Shown here one piece after another: positions 15,091 through 23,728 of a DNA stretch of 63,314 nucleotides. Within the stretch, counting starts at the first letter, position 1. Each line of letters starts with the position of its first letter. The notes beneath the pieces were generated by a model that saw nothing but the letters and a program-made list of their open reading frames with translations, made no database searches and was not told the origin of the DNA. A program made the position numbers and the translations under genes. Origin of the DNA: Propionibacteriaceae bacterium P6A17 (lineage in GTDB: Bacteria > Actinomycetota > Actinomycetes > Propionibacteriales > Propionibacteriaceae); contig JHVD01000016.1 in the NCBI GenBank assembly GCA_000619965.1, forward strand, positions 1 to 63,314, read 5' to 3'.

Positions 15091-16287
15091 TCAGAGCCCC
15101 AACAGGCGCTGCTTCAGCGTGTCGAACTCCTCTTGCGTGAGCACACCGGCGTCGAGGAGCTCCTTGGCCTGCTTCAACTTCGCGACGGGATCCTCCTGCG
15201 CCGGGGCCGCGGGCTGGGCGGGCTGACCTTGCGCCGGGCCGGCGTACTGGGTCTGGCCGCCCTGCTGCTGCAGCCCGGCCATGGCGCCGCCCATCATCGG
15301 GACACCCATGCCCATGCCGATCAGGCCGGGGCTGCCGCCCTGCTCGCCGGCGCCCTGGATGCCGCGCGCCACCGACTGCTGCAGGAACGAGTTGCCGCGA
15401 TCCCCGCGCAGCGCGTCGGCCTTCTTGACGTCGGACAGCAGATTGCGGGTGTCCTCGTCGTACTCGATGGCCTGGATGGTGACCCGCTCGATGACGAGGC
15501 CACGGCCGGTGCGCCACTGGTAGTTCTGTTCGACGACGGCGCTCAGCGACTGTGCAAAGCCCAGCGAATCCTGTTGGATGCGCGCCATGCGGTTGCCCTT
15601 GGAGGGGTCGTTCGTGTACATCGACAAGGCCGGGGCCAAGCTGCCAATGACCTCGCTGAAGAGCTGCTCTCCGGCGGGGTTGTCGAAGTCGGTGAAATCG
15701 AAGACCTCGTTGTTGGCGATGAACGAGCCCGGCAGGAAGCTGCTCACGAAGGTGAGCGGGTCGACGATGCGGATCGTGTAAGTGCCTCGCGCGATCGCAC
15801 CCACCTGGGCGCCGAGGTACGCGTCGTCCCAGTAGATCTCCGACTGGGTGCCGAAGCGGTTGTTCGGCAGCTCCTTCAGCGCGACGAAGAAGGCCTGCTG
15901 CATCGCGCCCGGGCGGCCGCCGTACTTGAAACGCTCCCACGACTGCTTGAGCAGGGGGCTCATGATGCCGTCGCCGGCGAAGATCGACTGGGACGAGGGG
16001 TCGTCGCTGCGGAACTCGAACCCGCCCGGTTCACCGATGAACGCAGTCACCCGACCGTCCACGAACGTGACGAGACCGTAGCCGTCGGGGACGACGATCT
16101 TCGAGCCGTTGGAGATGAGGTTGTCGGAGCCGCGGGTGTTGCTGCCACGCCCGGCGTTTTGTCCCTGGGGCACGGCCGGGAAGAATGCTGCGGTGGCGGA
16201 GATGCCCTGTGGCACCGTGAGAAAGTCCAACCACTGGTCGGCCAGTGTGCCGCCGATTGCTCCCGCGAATGCCTTGATGAAGCCCAT
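15091..16287 (-). CDS. SPFH/band-7 protein with C-terminal SHOCT motif (YdjI-like), 398 aa
   Basis: The N-terminal amphipathic helix (MGFIKAFAGAIGGTLADQW) suits membrane contact. The SPFH (virion-core-protein-like) domain covers about residues 45-300 (IVVPDGYGLVTFVDGRV, YLGAQVGAIARGTYTIRI). A Gly/Gln/Pro-rich linker leads to a SHOCT motif, DPVAKLKQAKELLDAGVLTQ, at about 370-390. SPFH proteins form large membrane-scaffolding rings. The same pairing with a zinc-ribbon protein is seen in B. subtilis ydjG-ydjI. GAGGAG precedes ATG 16287. It is the first gene of the three-gene unit. No pspA homologue is in the window. Confidence 0.9.
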   Translation of the reverse strand: MGFIKAFAGAIGGTLADQWLDFLTVPQGISATAAFFPAVPQGQNAGRGSNTRGSDNLISNGSKIVVPDGYGLVTFVDGRVTAFIGEPGGFEFRSDDPSSQSIFAGDGIMSPLLKQSWERFKYGGRPGAMQQAFFVALKELPNNRFGTQSEIYWDDAYLGAQVGAIARGTYTIRIVDPLTFVSSFLPGSFIANNEVFDFTDFDNPAGEQLFSEVIGSLAPALSMYTNDPSKGNRMARIQQDSLGFAQSLSAVVEQNYQWRTGRGLVIERVTIQAIEYDEDTRNLLSDVKKADALRGDRGNSFLQQSVARGIQGAGEQGGSPGLIGMGMGVPMMGGAMAGLQQQGGQTQYAGPAQGQPAQPAAPAQEDPVAKLKQAKELLDAGVLTQEEFDTLKQRLLGL

Positions 16288-16386
16288 TGCCCACTCCTCG
16301 TTGGTCTGATGCGATGCTCATGCGGGGCCCTTCACCTGGGGTGAGCGGAACCGGGCTCCCGCCCGACCATTCTGACAGGGACGCGG

Positions 16387-16403
16387 GCTCACCGTGGGTG
16401 AGC
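16387..16403 (-). terminator. Hairpin after the TadE cassette
   Basis: gctcacc/ggtgagc form a perfect 7-bp stem with a 3-base loop, 36 bases past the TadE-like stop. The nearby stretch CACCTGGGGTGA at about 16334 partly repeats the motif. Confidence 0.55.
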
Positions 16404-16438
16404 GGAGCCAACTGCTGGGCGCTCCGTGCCTGCCGCAC

Positions 16439-16906
16439 TCAGGAACTTCGACCCTGGTAGCTCGGCGTCAGATCCGCCGTTGCGCTTGCCTCGACGGGAA
16501 TCTCCCAGACGCCGATGATCGGCAGGAATGCGCAGTGGTAGCGGCCGCGCACGGTGACCGCGACCGTTGTCGGGCCCGTCGCCTGCGCGGTGCCGCTCGC
16601 GCCTGCGGCGTCAAGGTAGCGACGTGCCGCGTGGGCAGCTCGGCCGGCGTCGAGGGCTGTGGCATCGATGGGCACGGCCACTTCTTGTGCTCCGGCGCGT
16701 GCTGCCTCTTGTGCGATGGTGCGGATGCGTTGTTCGGCCATCGTGTGGCCTGAGAGATCGACGCCCAGCCCGATGACGAGGATGAATGCAAAGAGCGTGA
16801 TCGATGTCCATACCGCGATCGCGCCACGCTCGGATCGGGTGCGACGGTGGGGCGTGGCCGGTGCAAGGGGCTGGTTTGGGATGCTGGCGGTGTGGTGGTG
16901 TGTCAT
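16439..16906 (-). CDS. TadE/TadG-like pilus-assembly protein, 155 aa
   Basis: This pseudopilin-like minor protein of Tad/Flp systems has a basic N-terminus and one membrane segment at about 29-47 (AIAVWTSITLFAFILVIGLG) beginning after RSERGA. The ERGA..VW...F...L motif is typical of TadE processing/insertion sites. A periplasmic-side domain follows (HTMAEQRIRTIAQEAARAGA). ATG 16906 overlaps the preceding gene stop (ATGA). No Tad ATPase, flp pilin or prepilin peptidase lies in the window, so this cassette is detached from a full tad locus. GC and codon bias look lower than in flanking genes. Confidence 0.82.
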   Translation of the reverse strand: MTHHHTASIPNQPLAPATPHRRTRSERGAIAVWTSITLFAFILVIGLGVDLSGHTMAEQRIRTIAQEAARAGAQEVAVPIDATALDAGRAAHAARRYLDAAGASGTAQATGPTTVAVTVRGRYHCAFLPIIGVWEIPVEASATADLTPSYQGRSS

Positions 16907-17850
16907 GGTTGGTTCCCGCCGTTGGTCACGAGGGCGTGTGCCTCGCCGATGCGTAGGGTGGCGGTGGATGTCAGTGGCATGGTGAGTGTGCCTGATCGTC
17001 CCATGCCGTTCCAGTCGATGCGCCAGTGTGAGGTGGCTGTGATGGTGTATTCGCCTTCGTGTTCGTAGCCTTGCTGGCGTCCGCACACGACGGGGGTTTC
17101 CCTGTTCATCGTGCGTGGATTGAAGGGTCGCATGTTCTTGCACGTCACGGGGCTCGCTCCGTCGTCTAGGTCCCAGACGACGGTCTCGCGATGGGCCGTG
17201 ATGTGTACTGTGTGGCCTCGTTCGGACGCTTCGCTGGTCAGTGGACCGCGGGAGTTGGGGCTGTCGTCGTGGGCCCAGAGCCAGATTGGTATGCCGACGA
17301 AGCCGAGTACCTCCTTGCCGGTTTCGAGAGGGGGTGGAGCGCTGGCGATGGTGATCGCCTCCACATCGAGCCGTGCGAAGGCCGCCCACGCGAGTGTCTC
17401 GGGGTCGGGAGGGGGTTGTGGATCGTTCGCGTCGGGTAGCCACGTGGTGAAGGCCATGCCTGGGTCGGCGACGGGGCCTTGCGGGCGCACGCAGGTCATG
17501 ATTCGTCCAGTGGTGCGGCCCTGCCAGGCGGGGTCCGAGAGCGGAGGTTGGGGGGACTGGAGGCGGCACCACATTTGGTAGGTTTGCAGCCACGTGCCGA
17601 ACGTGTTGTGACATGGCACCTCGACCGGGCCGGCCGTGCAGACGCGAGGCGGCTGGGGCGTCGGTGGCCGCGCAGGCTTGGGCTCGGGACGAGGCTGCGG
17701 TGCTGGCACCGAACCGCCGATCCAGTGGATGCAGGTACCGGTCGTGGGGTCCTTCTTGCCGCAAACTGGCGTGGCCTCGGCTTCTCGCGCCAGCGAAAGG
17801 AGCAGTACCGCCAATAGTGCGACCCAGCCAATGCGGGCTGGGGTCAGCAT
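16903..17850 (-). CDS. Secreted Cys-containing protein with PKD-like domain, 315 aa
   Basis: A cleavable signal peptide is predicted (about 1-26, VALLAVLLLSLAREAEA). Two short cysteine pairs follow (VCGKKDPTTGTC), then a Pro-rich linker (VPAPQPRPEPKPARPPTPQP). The globular part includes a WCRLQSPQPPLSDPAWQG segment, VGIPIWLWAHDD, and a PKD-like motif VWDLDDGASPVTC near 225-240. It ends TSTATLRIGEAHALVT. Related proteins occur next to TadE genes in Streptomyces and other actinobacteria and are often mislabelled ATP/GTP-binding. No nucleotide-binding motif is visible here. The start at ATG 17850 overlaps the lipoprotein stop by seven bases. Function unknown. Confidence 0.78.
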   Translation of the reverse strand: MLTPARIGWVALLAVLLLSLAREAEATPVCGKKDPTTGTCIHWIGGSVPAPQPRPEPKPARPPTPQPPRVCTAGPVEVPCHNTFGTWLQTYQMWCRLQSPQPPLSDPAWQGRTTGRIMTCVRPQGPVADPGMAFTTWLPDANDPQPPPDPETLAWAAFARLDVEAITIASAPPPLETGKEVLGFVGIPIWLWAHDDSPNSRGPLTSEASERGHTVHITAHRETVVWDLDDGASPVTCKNMRPFNPRTMNRETPVVCGRQQGYEHEGEYTITATSHWRIDWNGMGRSGTLTMPLTSTATLRIGEAHALVTNGGNQP

Positions 17851-18470
17851 GGTCGGGTTTCCTGTTCGATGTCCGCGGCCACCACCCAGCGGCCGGGCGC
17901 GATTTCCTTCATTCGATTGGTGTGCGGGAATGAGTCGAGCTGGTCGTCGGTGCGTGGTTCGCCGGTCTTGGCGTCGACAAGGCGTTGTTGGCGGAAATCG
18001 GCGCAGAAGCTGACGGTCGCGGTTCGGGTCCCGTCGGGCGAGGATTCGGGGGCGGAGACGACAATGTCGCGAAAGCGCATGTTTCCTTCGCGTTTGAGGC
18101 CTGCATCCCAGACGCGGAAGATCGACTGGAGCGTCGTCTGGTCGAATTCCTGGGCGATCGTGCCCTGCAGCGGGAGCATTGTTCGAATGCTGGGGTCCTT
18201 CAGGTAGCGGTCCACCTCCTGTTGGTAGGCCTCCCAGCCGGCGCGGATGGCGCGCTGGTCGTCGGTGGCGTTGGTGGGGGTGGGTTCGAAGGATTGCCAG
18301 GGTGTGGGCGTTGCGGTGGATGTTGGTGTGGTGGGGGTGTCGGTGTGTGGGGCGTTGGTCGGGGTGGGGGCGTTGGTGGGGCTGGGGGTGCTGGTGGGGG
18401 TGGTGTCGTCGGGGGTGGTGCAGGCGGCGAGGCAGAGTGCGGTGGCGAGGGCCAGCAGTCGTCGGTGCAT
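17844..18470 (-). CDS. Lipoprotein with Thr/Pro-rich linker, 208 aa
   Basis: The signal peptide ends in a lipobox LAAC (Cys17; LALATALCLAAC). Residues about 18-65 are a low-complexity Thr/Pro/Ser linker. The domain after it (AIRAGWEAYQQEVDRYLKDP, RFRDIVVSAPESSPDGTRTA, CADFRQQRL) resembles small secreted actinobacterial proteins with an NTF2-like or DUF4878-type fold; this is not certain. The C-terminal residue is cysteine (EIETRPC-type ending). It is the first gene of the three-gene secreted cassette. The promoter region 18471-18654 is shared divergently with the FocA-type gene. Confidence 0.75.
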   Translation of the reverse strand: MHRRLLALATALCLAACTTPDDTTPTSTPSPTNAPTPTNAPHTDTPTTPTSTATPTPWQSFEPTPTNATDDQRAIRAGWEAYQQEVDRYLKDPSIRTMLPLQGTIAQEFDQTTLQSIFRVWDAGLKREGNMRFRDIVVSAPESSPDGTRTATVSFCADFRQQRLVDAKTGEPRTDDQLDSFPHTNRMKEIAPGRWVVAADIEQETRPC

Positions 18471-18654
18471 CGGGGCTCCTGTGGTGTGGGTCGGAACATG
18501 ACTATCAGGCCGGGGGTGCAATTCTCGGGGTGTCGTCGCGGGCTGTGGACAAGTCGTTCGACCACGAGGGGCCGAGGGCCGACGTCGGAGGCCTGCCGGA
18601 TACGCTGCAACCGCGGAACTGTCGTCCGCGTGACTCGACTCGACGGGAGAGATT

Positions 18655-19494
18655 GTGGATCTCAAACCGATGCTGACGCCGGTGGAGACCGCCGATTTCG
18701 CCATCGACGCCCTCACCCACAAGGCGACGACCCCTTGGCGACGCGATCTGCTGCTCGCGATGGCGGCGGGCGCGTTCATCGGGATCGGATTCGTGTTCTA
18801 CCTCGTCACCCAGCAAGGGGCCGACGCGATGCCCGTAGGGATGGCGAAGTTCGTGGGGGGAGTGGCCTTCTCGACGGGTCTTGCGCTGGTCGTCATCACG
18901 GGTGCGGACCTGTTCACGTCCACGACGATGACCCTCACCTCTCGCGCGGCCGGGCGGATCACCTGGGGTCGGTTGTTGCGGCACTGGGGGCTCGTCTATG
19001 GAGGCAATCTCGTCGGTGCGCTCACGCTGGCCGTGCTGCTGTTCTGGGGCGGGACGTACGAGAACGGCACGTTCGGCGCGGTCGCGCTCACGACGGCCCA
19101 CCACAAGGTCTCCCACACGTTCGTGCAGGCGCTCGTCCTCGGGCTCCTGTGCAATTTCCTCGTGTGCATCGCGGTCTGGGCGTCGTACGCGGGGCGCACC
19201 GTCGTCGACAAGGTGGCGGCCATCACGCTGCCGATCGCGATGTTCGTCGCGGCGGGCTTCGAGCACTCGGTGGCGAACATGTTCCTCCTGCCGTACGCGA
19301 TGATGCTGAAGACGCTCGTCCCGGCCGAGTTCTGGGCGGCCGCGGGGATCGCGGCCGCCGACCTGGACCACCTCACCTGGGCGCGGGTCGTCGTCGGGAA
19401 CCTGCTGCCGGTGACCATCGGCAACATCATCGGCGGCGGTGTCATGGTGGGATTGCACCAGGCGTGGGCACAGGGGCGGATCGGGCGACGCTGA
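18655..19494 (+). CDS. Formate/nitrite transporter family protein (FocA/NirC type), 279 aa
   Basis: This is a pentameric aquaporin-like channel for formate, nitrite or hydrosulfide in the inner membrane. Six hydrophobic segments are visible. Family motifs include GAFIGIGFVFYLVTQ (about 38-52), GGVAFSTGLALVVITGADLFT (about 67-87), NFLVCIAVWASYAGRT, GFEHSVANMF (the central FEHSxANM motif) and GNLLPVTIGNIIGGGVMVG. The start is GTG 18655, seven bases after GGGAGA. It is a single gene, divergent from the lipoprotein cassette. The transported ion cannot be chosen from sequence alone. Confidence 0.95.
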   Translation: MDLKPMLTPVETADFAIDALTHKATTPWRRDLLLAMAAGAFIGIGFVFYLVTQQGADAMPVGMAKFVGGVAFSTGLALVVITGADLFTSTTMTLTSRAAGRITWGRLLRHWGLVYGGNLVGALTLAVLLFWGGTYENGTFGAVALTTAHHKVSHTFVQALVLGLLCNFLVCIAVWASYAGRTVVDKVAAITLPIAMFVAAGFEHSVANMFLLPYAMMLKTLVPAEFWAAAGIAAADLDHLTWARVVVGNLLPVTIGNIIGGGVMVGLHQAWAQGRIGRR

Positions 19495-19598
19495 CTCCCC
19501 TCCGCGCGGCCTCGGGAGGGACCCCGACGCGGGCCCGCGGCTTGGCCGAGGGGTGTCGTCGGGCTGTGCTCGGGCCGGGCCCGAGAGTCCACTGGGGT

Positions 19599-19630
19599 GC
19601 ATCGACCAGCGCCGGAACGCTGGTCGATGC
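19599..19630. terminator. Bidirectional terminator hairpin
   Basis: GCATCGACCAGCG pairs perfectly with CGCTGGTCGATGC around the loop ccggaa (13-bp stem). It lies between the convergent FocA-type and amylosucrase genes. Confidence 0.85.
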
Positions 19631-19726
19631 GGCTGGGCGTGGTGGACGTTCAGGAGCTCTCGAGGACCAGACCCCGTCGGCCGACCGGCCCCTCCGCCCA
19701 CGCGCCGACCCGACGGCGGCTCGCCG

Positions 19727-21625
19727 TCACTGCGCCGCGATGAACCACGCCGCCTGGTACGGGTGCACGTCGATGGTGTTCGGAGAGAGGTTGTACTCGT
19801 AGCCGGAGAGCACTTCGCGAGCCCGACCACCGAAACGCTCCGTGAGCACCTCGTGGGCGAGGGGGACGACGTCGGGGCTGAAGTTGTACACCTCCACCAT
19901 GACGCCCATCGGGTGACGGCGCTCGAGCACGAGCACGCGAGCGTCGGGAGACGTGACCACCTCGCTCGGCGTGCTCGCATGCAGGTGCGGGAGCTGGCAG
20001 CGGACGTCGACGATGTGCCTGATTGCGCGGTTGATGCGGGCGGCGGGGAGGTCGGGCTCGGTGCCGACCCGCTCGGCCAGGGCCCAGTCCATGAACGGCC
20101 GGTGAGCCCAGCGGTTGTCCATCGCATGCGCAGGGTCGCGGCCGTAATCGTCGTCGTTGAGGAGCCCGAGCTCGTCGCCCATGTAGAGCAGCGGCACGCC
20201 CCCGAAGCCGGCGATGGCCGCGTGCAGCAGGCTGATGCGCCGGATCGCGAGTTCGATCTCCGACTCGTCACCAGACTCGAGCGCGACTTCGAGGCCCGCC
20301 AGCGACGCCAGGGACCCGCTGATCCGGCGGTCACCCGTCGCCGGATTCGCCTGGAAGACGAGCCCACGCGCGAACGACCCCTCGGACTCACCGGAGTAGA
20401 AGTCGGACAAGTACTTGCGGTGCAGGTAGCCGTCGGCGCCGACGGCGGCCGCGTCACGGTCGGAAATCGCCCAGCCGATGTCGTCGTGACAACGGGCGTA
20501 GGTGCCCCACGTCGTCGAGGTGGGCTTCGGCGGCACCGAACGCAGCGCCTGCTCGGTCATGCGGACGTCGCGCGTGGCGAGCGCGTTCCACAACTGCACC
20601 ATGAACATGTTGTGGTAGGCCATGTCCGAGACCTGACCGTGGTGCTCGCCCACGCCGAGGTAGGCCAGCAGATCCTCGGGCGCGACGATCGCCTCCGCCT
20701 TGAACGCCACGGCAGGGGCGGCGATCCGCAGGCACGCGCGCAACACGTGGGTGAGGTCGTGCACCTCCGGCTGGTTCTGGCAATTGGTGCCCATGCGCTT
20801 CCACGTGAACGCGATCGCATCCAGGCGGAACACCTCCACGCCCTTGTTCGCCAGCCAACACATCAGGTCGACGAACTCGCAGAGCACGTCCGGGTTCGCC
20901 CAATTGAGGTCCCACTGGTAGTCGTTGAACGTCGTCCACACCCAGGCGTCGGCCTGCTCGTCGAAGGTGAAGTTGCCCGGCGCGAAGTCCGGGAACACCT
21001 CGGGCAGGTGCTGCTCGTAGAGGTCCGGCAGGGTGCGGTCGTCGAACATGAGGAAGTAGTCGCGGTAGCGGGCTTCGCCAGCGCGTGCGCGTCGGGCCCA
21101 CTCATGTTCCTTCGCGACGTGGTTGACGACCAGATCCATCACCAGCGAGATGCCCTCGGCGCGCAGCTTGGCCGTGAGGTCCTCGAGGTCGTCGACGGTG
21201 CCCAGGTCGGGCCGCACCGCGCGGTAGTCCTGGACGGCGTAGCCGCCGTCGTTGGCCCCCTCGCGCGGCTGTAGGAACGGCATGAGGTGGAGGTACTTCA
21301 CACCGAGCCCCGTGAGGTAGTCGAGCCGGTCGCCGACGCCCGCGAAGTCGCCCGCGAATCGCTCCGTGTAGGCGACGTAGCCCAGCATCTCGGGAAGCTG
21401 CAGCCAATCGGGGCGCAGCAGGCGCTCCTCGTCGAGCGCGCGCAGGTCGGCGGGGCGCTCGTCGAGGGCCGTCGCGACGAGGTCGTGGAGCCGCTGGCCC
21501 ACCTCGTCGGCGCGCCCACCGTAGAGGCGTTCGAGGCTGCGGCGCATCGACGGGGCGTAGCGGCGCCAACGCAGATCGAGGCTCGTGGGGAACTGGGCGG
21601 AATCGTCTCCGTGCTTCGCGCGCAT
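19727..21625 (-). CDS. Amylosucrase-type GH13 glucosyltransferase, 632 aa
   Basis: Predicted to transfer glucose from sucrose onto alpha-1,4-glucans, releasing fructose (GH13 subfamily 4). The length (632) matches characterised amylosucrases. An all-alpha N-domain (about 1-75) precedes the TIM barrel. Conserved regions are [11 protein letters not shown] (His169), [19 protein letters not shown] (nucleophile Asp269), VAFKAEAIV (acid/base Glu311) and RCHDDIGW (Asp381/382). No signal peptide is present, so it acts in the cytoplasm and needs imported sucrose. It stands alone, without a sucrose phosphorylase or permease nearby. Trehalose synthase is a less likely alternative. Confidence 0.9.
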   Translation of the reverse strand: MRAKHGDDSAQFPTSLDLRWRRYAPSMRRSLERLYGGRADEVGQRLHDLVATALDERPADLRALDEERLLRPDWLQLPEMLGYVAYTERFAGDFAGVGDRLDYLTGLGVKYLHLMPFLQPREGANDGGYAVQDYRAVRPDLGTVDDLEDLTAKLRAEGISLVMDLVVNHVAKEHEWARRARAGEARYRDYFLMFDDRTLPDLYEQHLPEVFPDFAPGNFTFDEQADAWVWTTFNDYQWDLNWANPDVLCEFVDLMCWLANKGVEVFRLDAIAFTWKRMGTNCQNQPEVHDLTHVLRACLRIAAPAVAFKAEAIVAPEDLLAYLGVGEHHGQVSDMAYHNMFMVQLWNALATRDVRMTEQALRSVPPKPTSTTWGTYARCHDDIGWAISDRDAAAVGADGYLHRKYLSDFYSGESEGSFARGLVFQANPATGDRRISGSLASLAGLEVALESGDESEIELAIRRISLLHAAIAGFGGVPLLYMGDELGLLNDDDYGRDPAHAMDNRWAHRPFMDWALAERVGTEPDLPAARINRAIRHIVDVRCQLPHLHASTPSEVVTSPDARVLVLERRHPMGVMVEVYNFSPDVVPLAHEVLTERFGGRAREVLSGYEYNLSPNTIDVHPYQAAWFIAAQ

Positions 21626-21725
21626 GGTGGCTCCTGGATTGGGCGAGGTCCTGAGCCAACGCTACCGGGCAATACGCCGTCGCGGGCGTCCGGGGGCGTC
21701 GAGCTGGCGCTGCGCCTGGCCCAGC

Positions 21726-21731
21726 TAGGCT
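21726..21731 (+). promoter_or_regulatory. -10 box TAGGCT, leaderless start at 21738
   Basis: TAGGCT ends six bases before the kinase ATG. No Shine-Dalgarno is present. Confidence 0.55.
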
Positions 21732-21737
21732 CGCTGC

Positions 21738-22241
21738 ATGCCCACCGTCGTCCTCCTCTGCGGCCTGACCTGTTCCGGCAAGAGCACCTACGCGAAGGCC
21801 CTCGCCGGGCGCGGGTTCGTGTGGCTCAGCGTCGACCAGGACGCGCACGACGCCGGCCACGACGAGCAGCCGCTGCCGGCCGCGCTCCAGCGCGACATCA
21901 AGATCCGCCACAAGCAGCGGCTGAAGGAGCTCGTCGCCGAGGGCCGCGACGTCGTCCTCGACTACGCGCTGCCGTCCAGGGCGCGCCGCGACGAGTACCG
22001 CTCGCTGGCCGAAGCTGCGGGCGCGACGGTCGAGCTGCACTTCCTCGACGTGCCCGCAGAGGAGCTGCACCGACGTCTCGCCGCGCGCAACGCCGGCCCT
22101 CCCGGCCCGCACGCCGTCCGCGTCCCACCCGAGCAACTCGACCGCTGGATCACGTCCTTCGAGCCGCCCACCGACGACGAACGTCCCGTCCGCGTCACGA
22201 CCCCGGCGCCCCGATCCTCGGCGACGGCGGGGCAGCCGTAG
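21738..22241 (+). CDS. P-loop kinase (AAA_33 type), 167 aa
   Basis: A small ATP-binding protein with Walker A GLTCSGKST at 9-17 and a kinase-like core (WLSVDQDAHDAGHD, VVLDYALPSRARRDEY, TVELHFLDVPAEELHRRLAARN). It resembles zeta-toxin/chloramphenicol-phosphotransferase-like P-loop kinases that phosphorylate small molecules. The substrate is unknown. It is monocistronic, and its stop lies 15 bases from the convergent metallohydrolase gene. Confidence 0.88.
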   Translation: MPTVVLLCGLTCSGKSTYAKALAGRGFVWLSVDQDAHDAGHDEQPLPAALQRDIKIRHKQRLKELVAEGRDVVLDYALPSRARRDEYRSLAEAAGATVELHFLDVPAEELHRRLAARNAGPPGPHAVRVPPEQLDRWITSFEPPTDDERPVRVTTPAPRSSATAGQP

Positions 22242-22256
22242 GCGCGGGACCGGGCA

Positions 22257-23675
22257 TCACGCTTGGGCGAGCTCGCCGTCGTCGTCGTCGCCGGGAAGGT
22301 CGCTCAGCAGCACCTTCTCGCCGAGCCGAGCGATGACGACATCCAGCCCCAGCTCCTCCTCGATGCGACGCTCGAGCGCCTCGGCGGCCGGCGGCTCGCC
22401 GTGGATGAGGTACACGAGCTCCGGCTTCGGGTCCAGCTCGGCGAGCCAGTGCACGAGCTCGGAGGCGTCGGCGTGGCCGGAGAACTCGCGGTCCTGCACC
22501 ACCTCGGCGCGCCGCGGCACGTACCGCCCGAACACCTTGACGTGGCGGGCCCCGTCGACGAGCTGCCGCCCCCTCGTCCCGAGCGCCTGGAAGCCGGTCA
22601 GGATGATGGCGTTGCGCGGGTCGGGCAACAGGTGCTGCAGGTGGGCGATCGCGCGGCCGCCCTCCAGCATCCCGGAGCTCGAGATGATGATGCGCGGCTC
22701 CCGGCTGCGACGCAGCTTGCGCGAGAAGCCGGGGGTGCGTGCCTCGACGAAGGTATCGCTGGAGGTGAAATCGCTCACCCGCACCTCGTCGCGGAACTCG
22801 TCGGACATCTCCCGGTACACGTCGAGCGCCTTCATGCTCATGGGCCCGTCGACGATGATCGGCACCTTCGGGATGCGCCCGTCGCGCTGCATCTGCGACA
22901 GCTCGTACATGATGGCCTGGGTGCGGTCGATCGCGAATGCGGGGATCAGCACCGAGCCGCCGCGCGCGATGGTGCGGTTGATCGTCGCGACCATCTCTTC
23001 GTGTGGGATCTGCGGCTCGGCGTGCTCCCGGTCGCCGTACGTCGACTCGCACAACACCCAGCGGGCGCCGGGAGGCGTGTCGCGCGGCTTGAGGAGCTTG
23101 TGATCGGGGCGGCCGAGGTCGCCGGAGAAGAGGACGTCGACCCCGTCGACGGTGAGGTTGACGCACGCGGAGCCCAGGATGTGTGCCGTGCGGGTCCAGC
23201 GGGCCGTGACGCCCGGCGCAAGCTCGACCTCCTCGTCGAACGGCACCCAGCGCAGCAGCCTGATCGCCCGCTGCGCGTCGTCGGTGGTGTACAGCGGGCG
23301 GGGCTCCTCGTGCTTCGAATAGCCGCCCTTGATGGCCTGTTCGGTGGCGAGCTCCTGCAGATGCGCGGAGTCGAGCATCACGATCTCCGCGAGCTTCGCC
23401 GTCGCCTCCGTGCAGTAGACGGGCCCGCGGAAGCCCTTGTCGACGAGCGCGGGCAGGTAGGCGGTGTGGTCGGCGTGCGCGTGGGTGAGCACGACCATGT
23501 CGAGCGTGCGCGGATCGACGCCGAGCCCCTCCCAGTTGAGGGTCCGCAGCTCGCGCTCGCCCTGGAACATGCCGGCGTCGACGAGGATCCGCTTCCTTCC
23601 GCTCTCGACGAGGAACTTGGAGCCGGTGACGGTGCCCGCGGCGCCGAGGAACTGGAGAGTCACTGTGGGTGCCAT
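22257..23675 (-). CDS. MBL-fold metallo-hydrolase with beta-CASP RNA-specificity domain, 472 aa
   Basis: A metallo-beta-lactamase/beta-CASP nuclease, predicted to cleave RNA (the YSH1/CPSF73-like group found in bacteria). The zinc motif HAHADH is at 65-70. Further metal ligands are seen in TAHILGSACVNLTVDG and FSGDLGRPDH. The beta-CASP region includes VLIPAFAIDRTQAIMYEL, SSSGMLEGGRAIAHL and the RMMBL tail FSGHADASELVHWL. ATG 23675 (MAPTVTLQFLGAAGTVTGSK) was chosen over an ATG eight codons upstream because the family begins here. Monocistronic. Confidence 0.93.
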   Translation of the reverse strand: MAPTVTLQFLGAAGTVTGSKFLVESGRKRILVDAGMFQGERELRTLNWEGLGVDPRTLDMVVLTHAHADHTAYLPALVDKGFRGPVYCTEATAKLAEIVMLDSAHLQELATEQAIKGGYSKHEEPRPLYTTDDAQRAIRLLRWVPFDEEVELAPGVTARWTRTAHILGSACVNLTVDGVDVLFSGDLGRPDHKLLKPRDTPPGARWVLCESTYGDREHAEPQIPHEEMVATINRTIARGGSVLIPAFAIDRTQAIMYELSQMQRDGRIPKVPIIVDGPMSMKALDVYREMSDEFRDEVRVSDFTSSDTFVEARTPGFSRKLRRSREPRIIISSSGMLEGGRAIAHLQHLLPDPRNAIILTGFQALGTRGRQLVDGARHVKVFGRYVPRRAEVVQDREFSGHADASELVHWLAELDPKPELVYLIHGEPPAAEALERRIEEELGLDVVIARLGEKVLLSDLPGDDDDGELAQA

Positions 23676-23728
23676 GTCTCCACTGTGCCCCAGCGGCACG
23701 CCCGCCGCAGCACTTCCGCCCGGATGCG

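Noticed and set aside
13774..16344. Long open frame on the plus strand (856 codons) over the zinc-ribbon/SPFH genes
   Set aside because: Shadow of the real minus-strand genes; low-complexity His/Arg/Val-rich translation without motifs.
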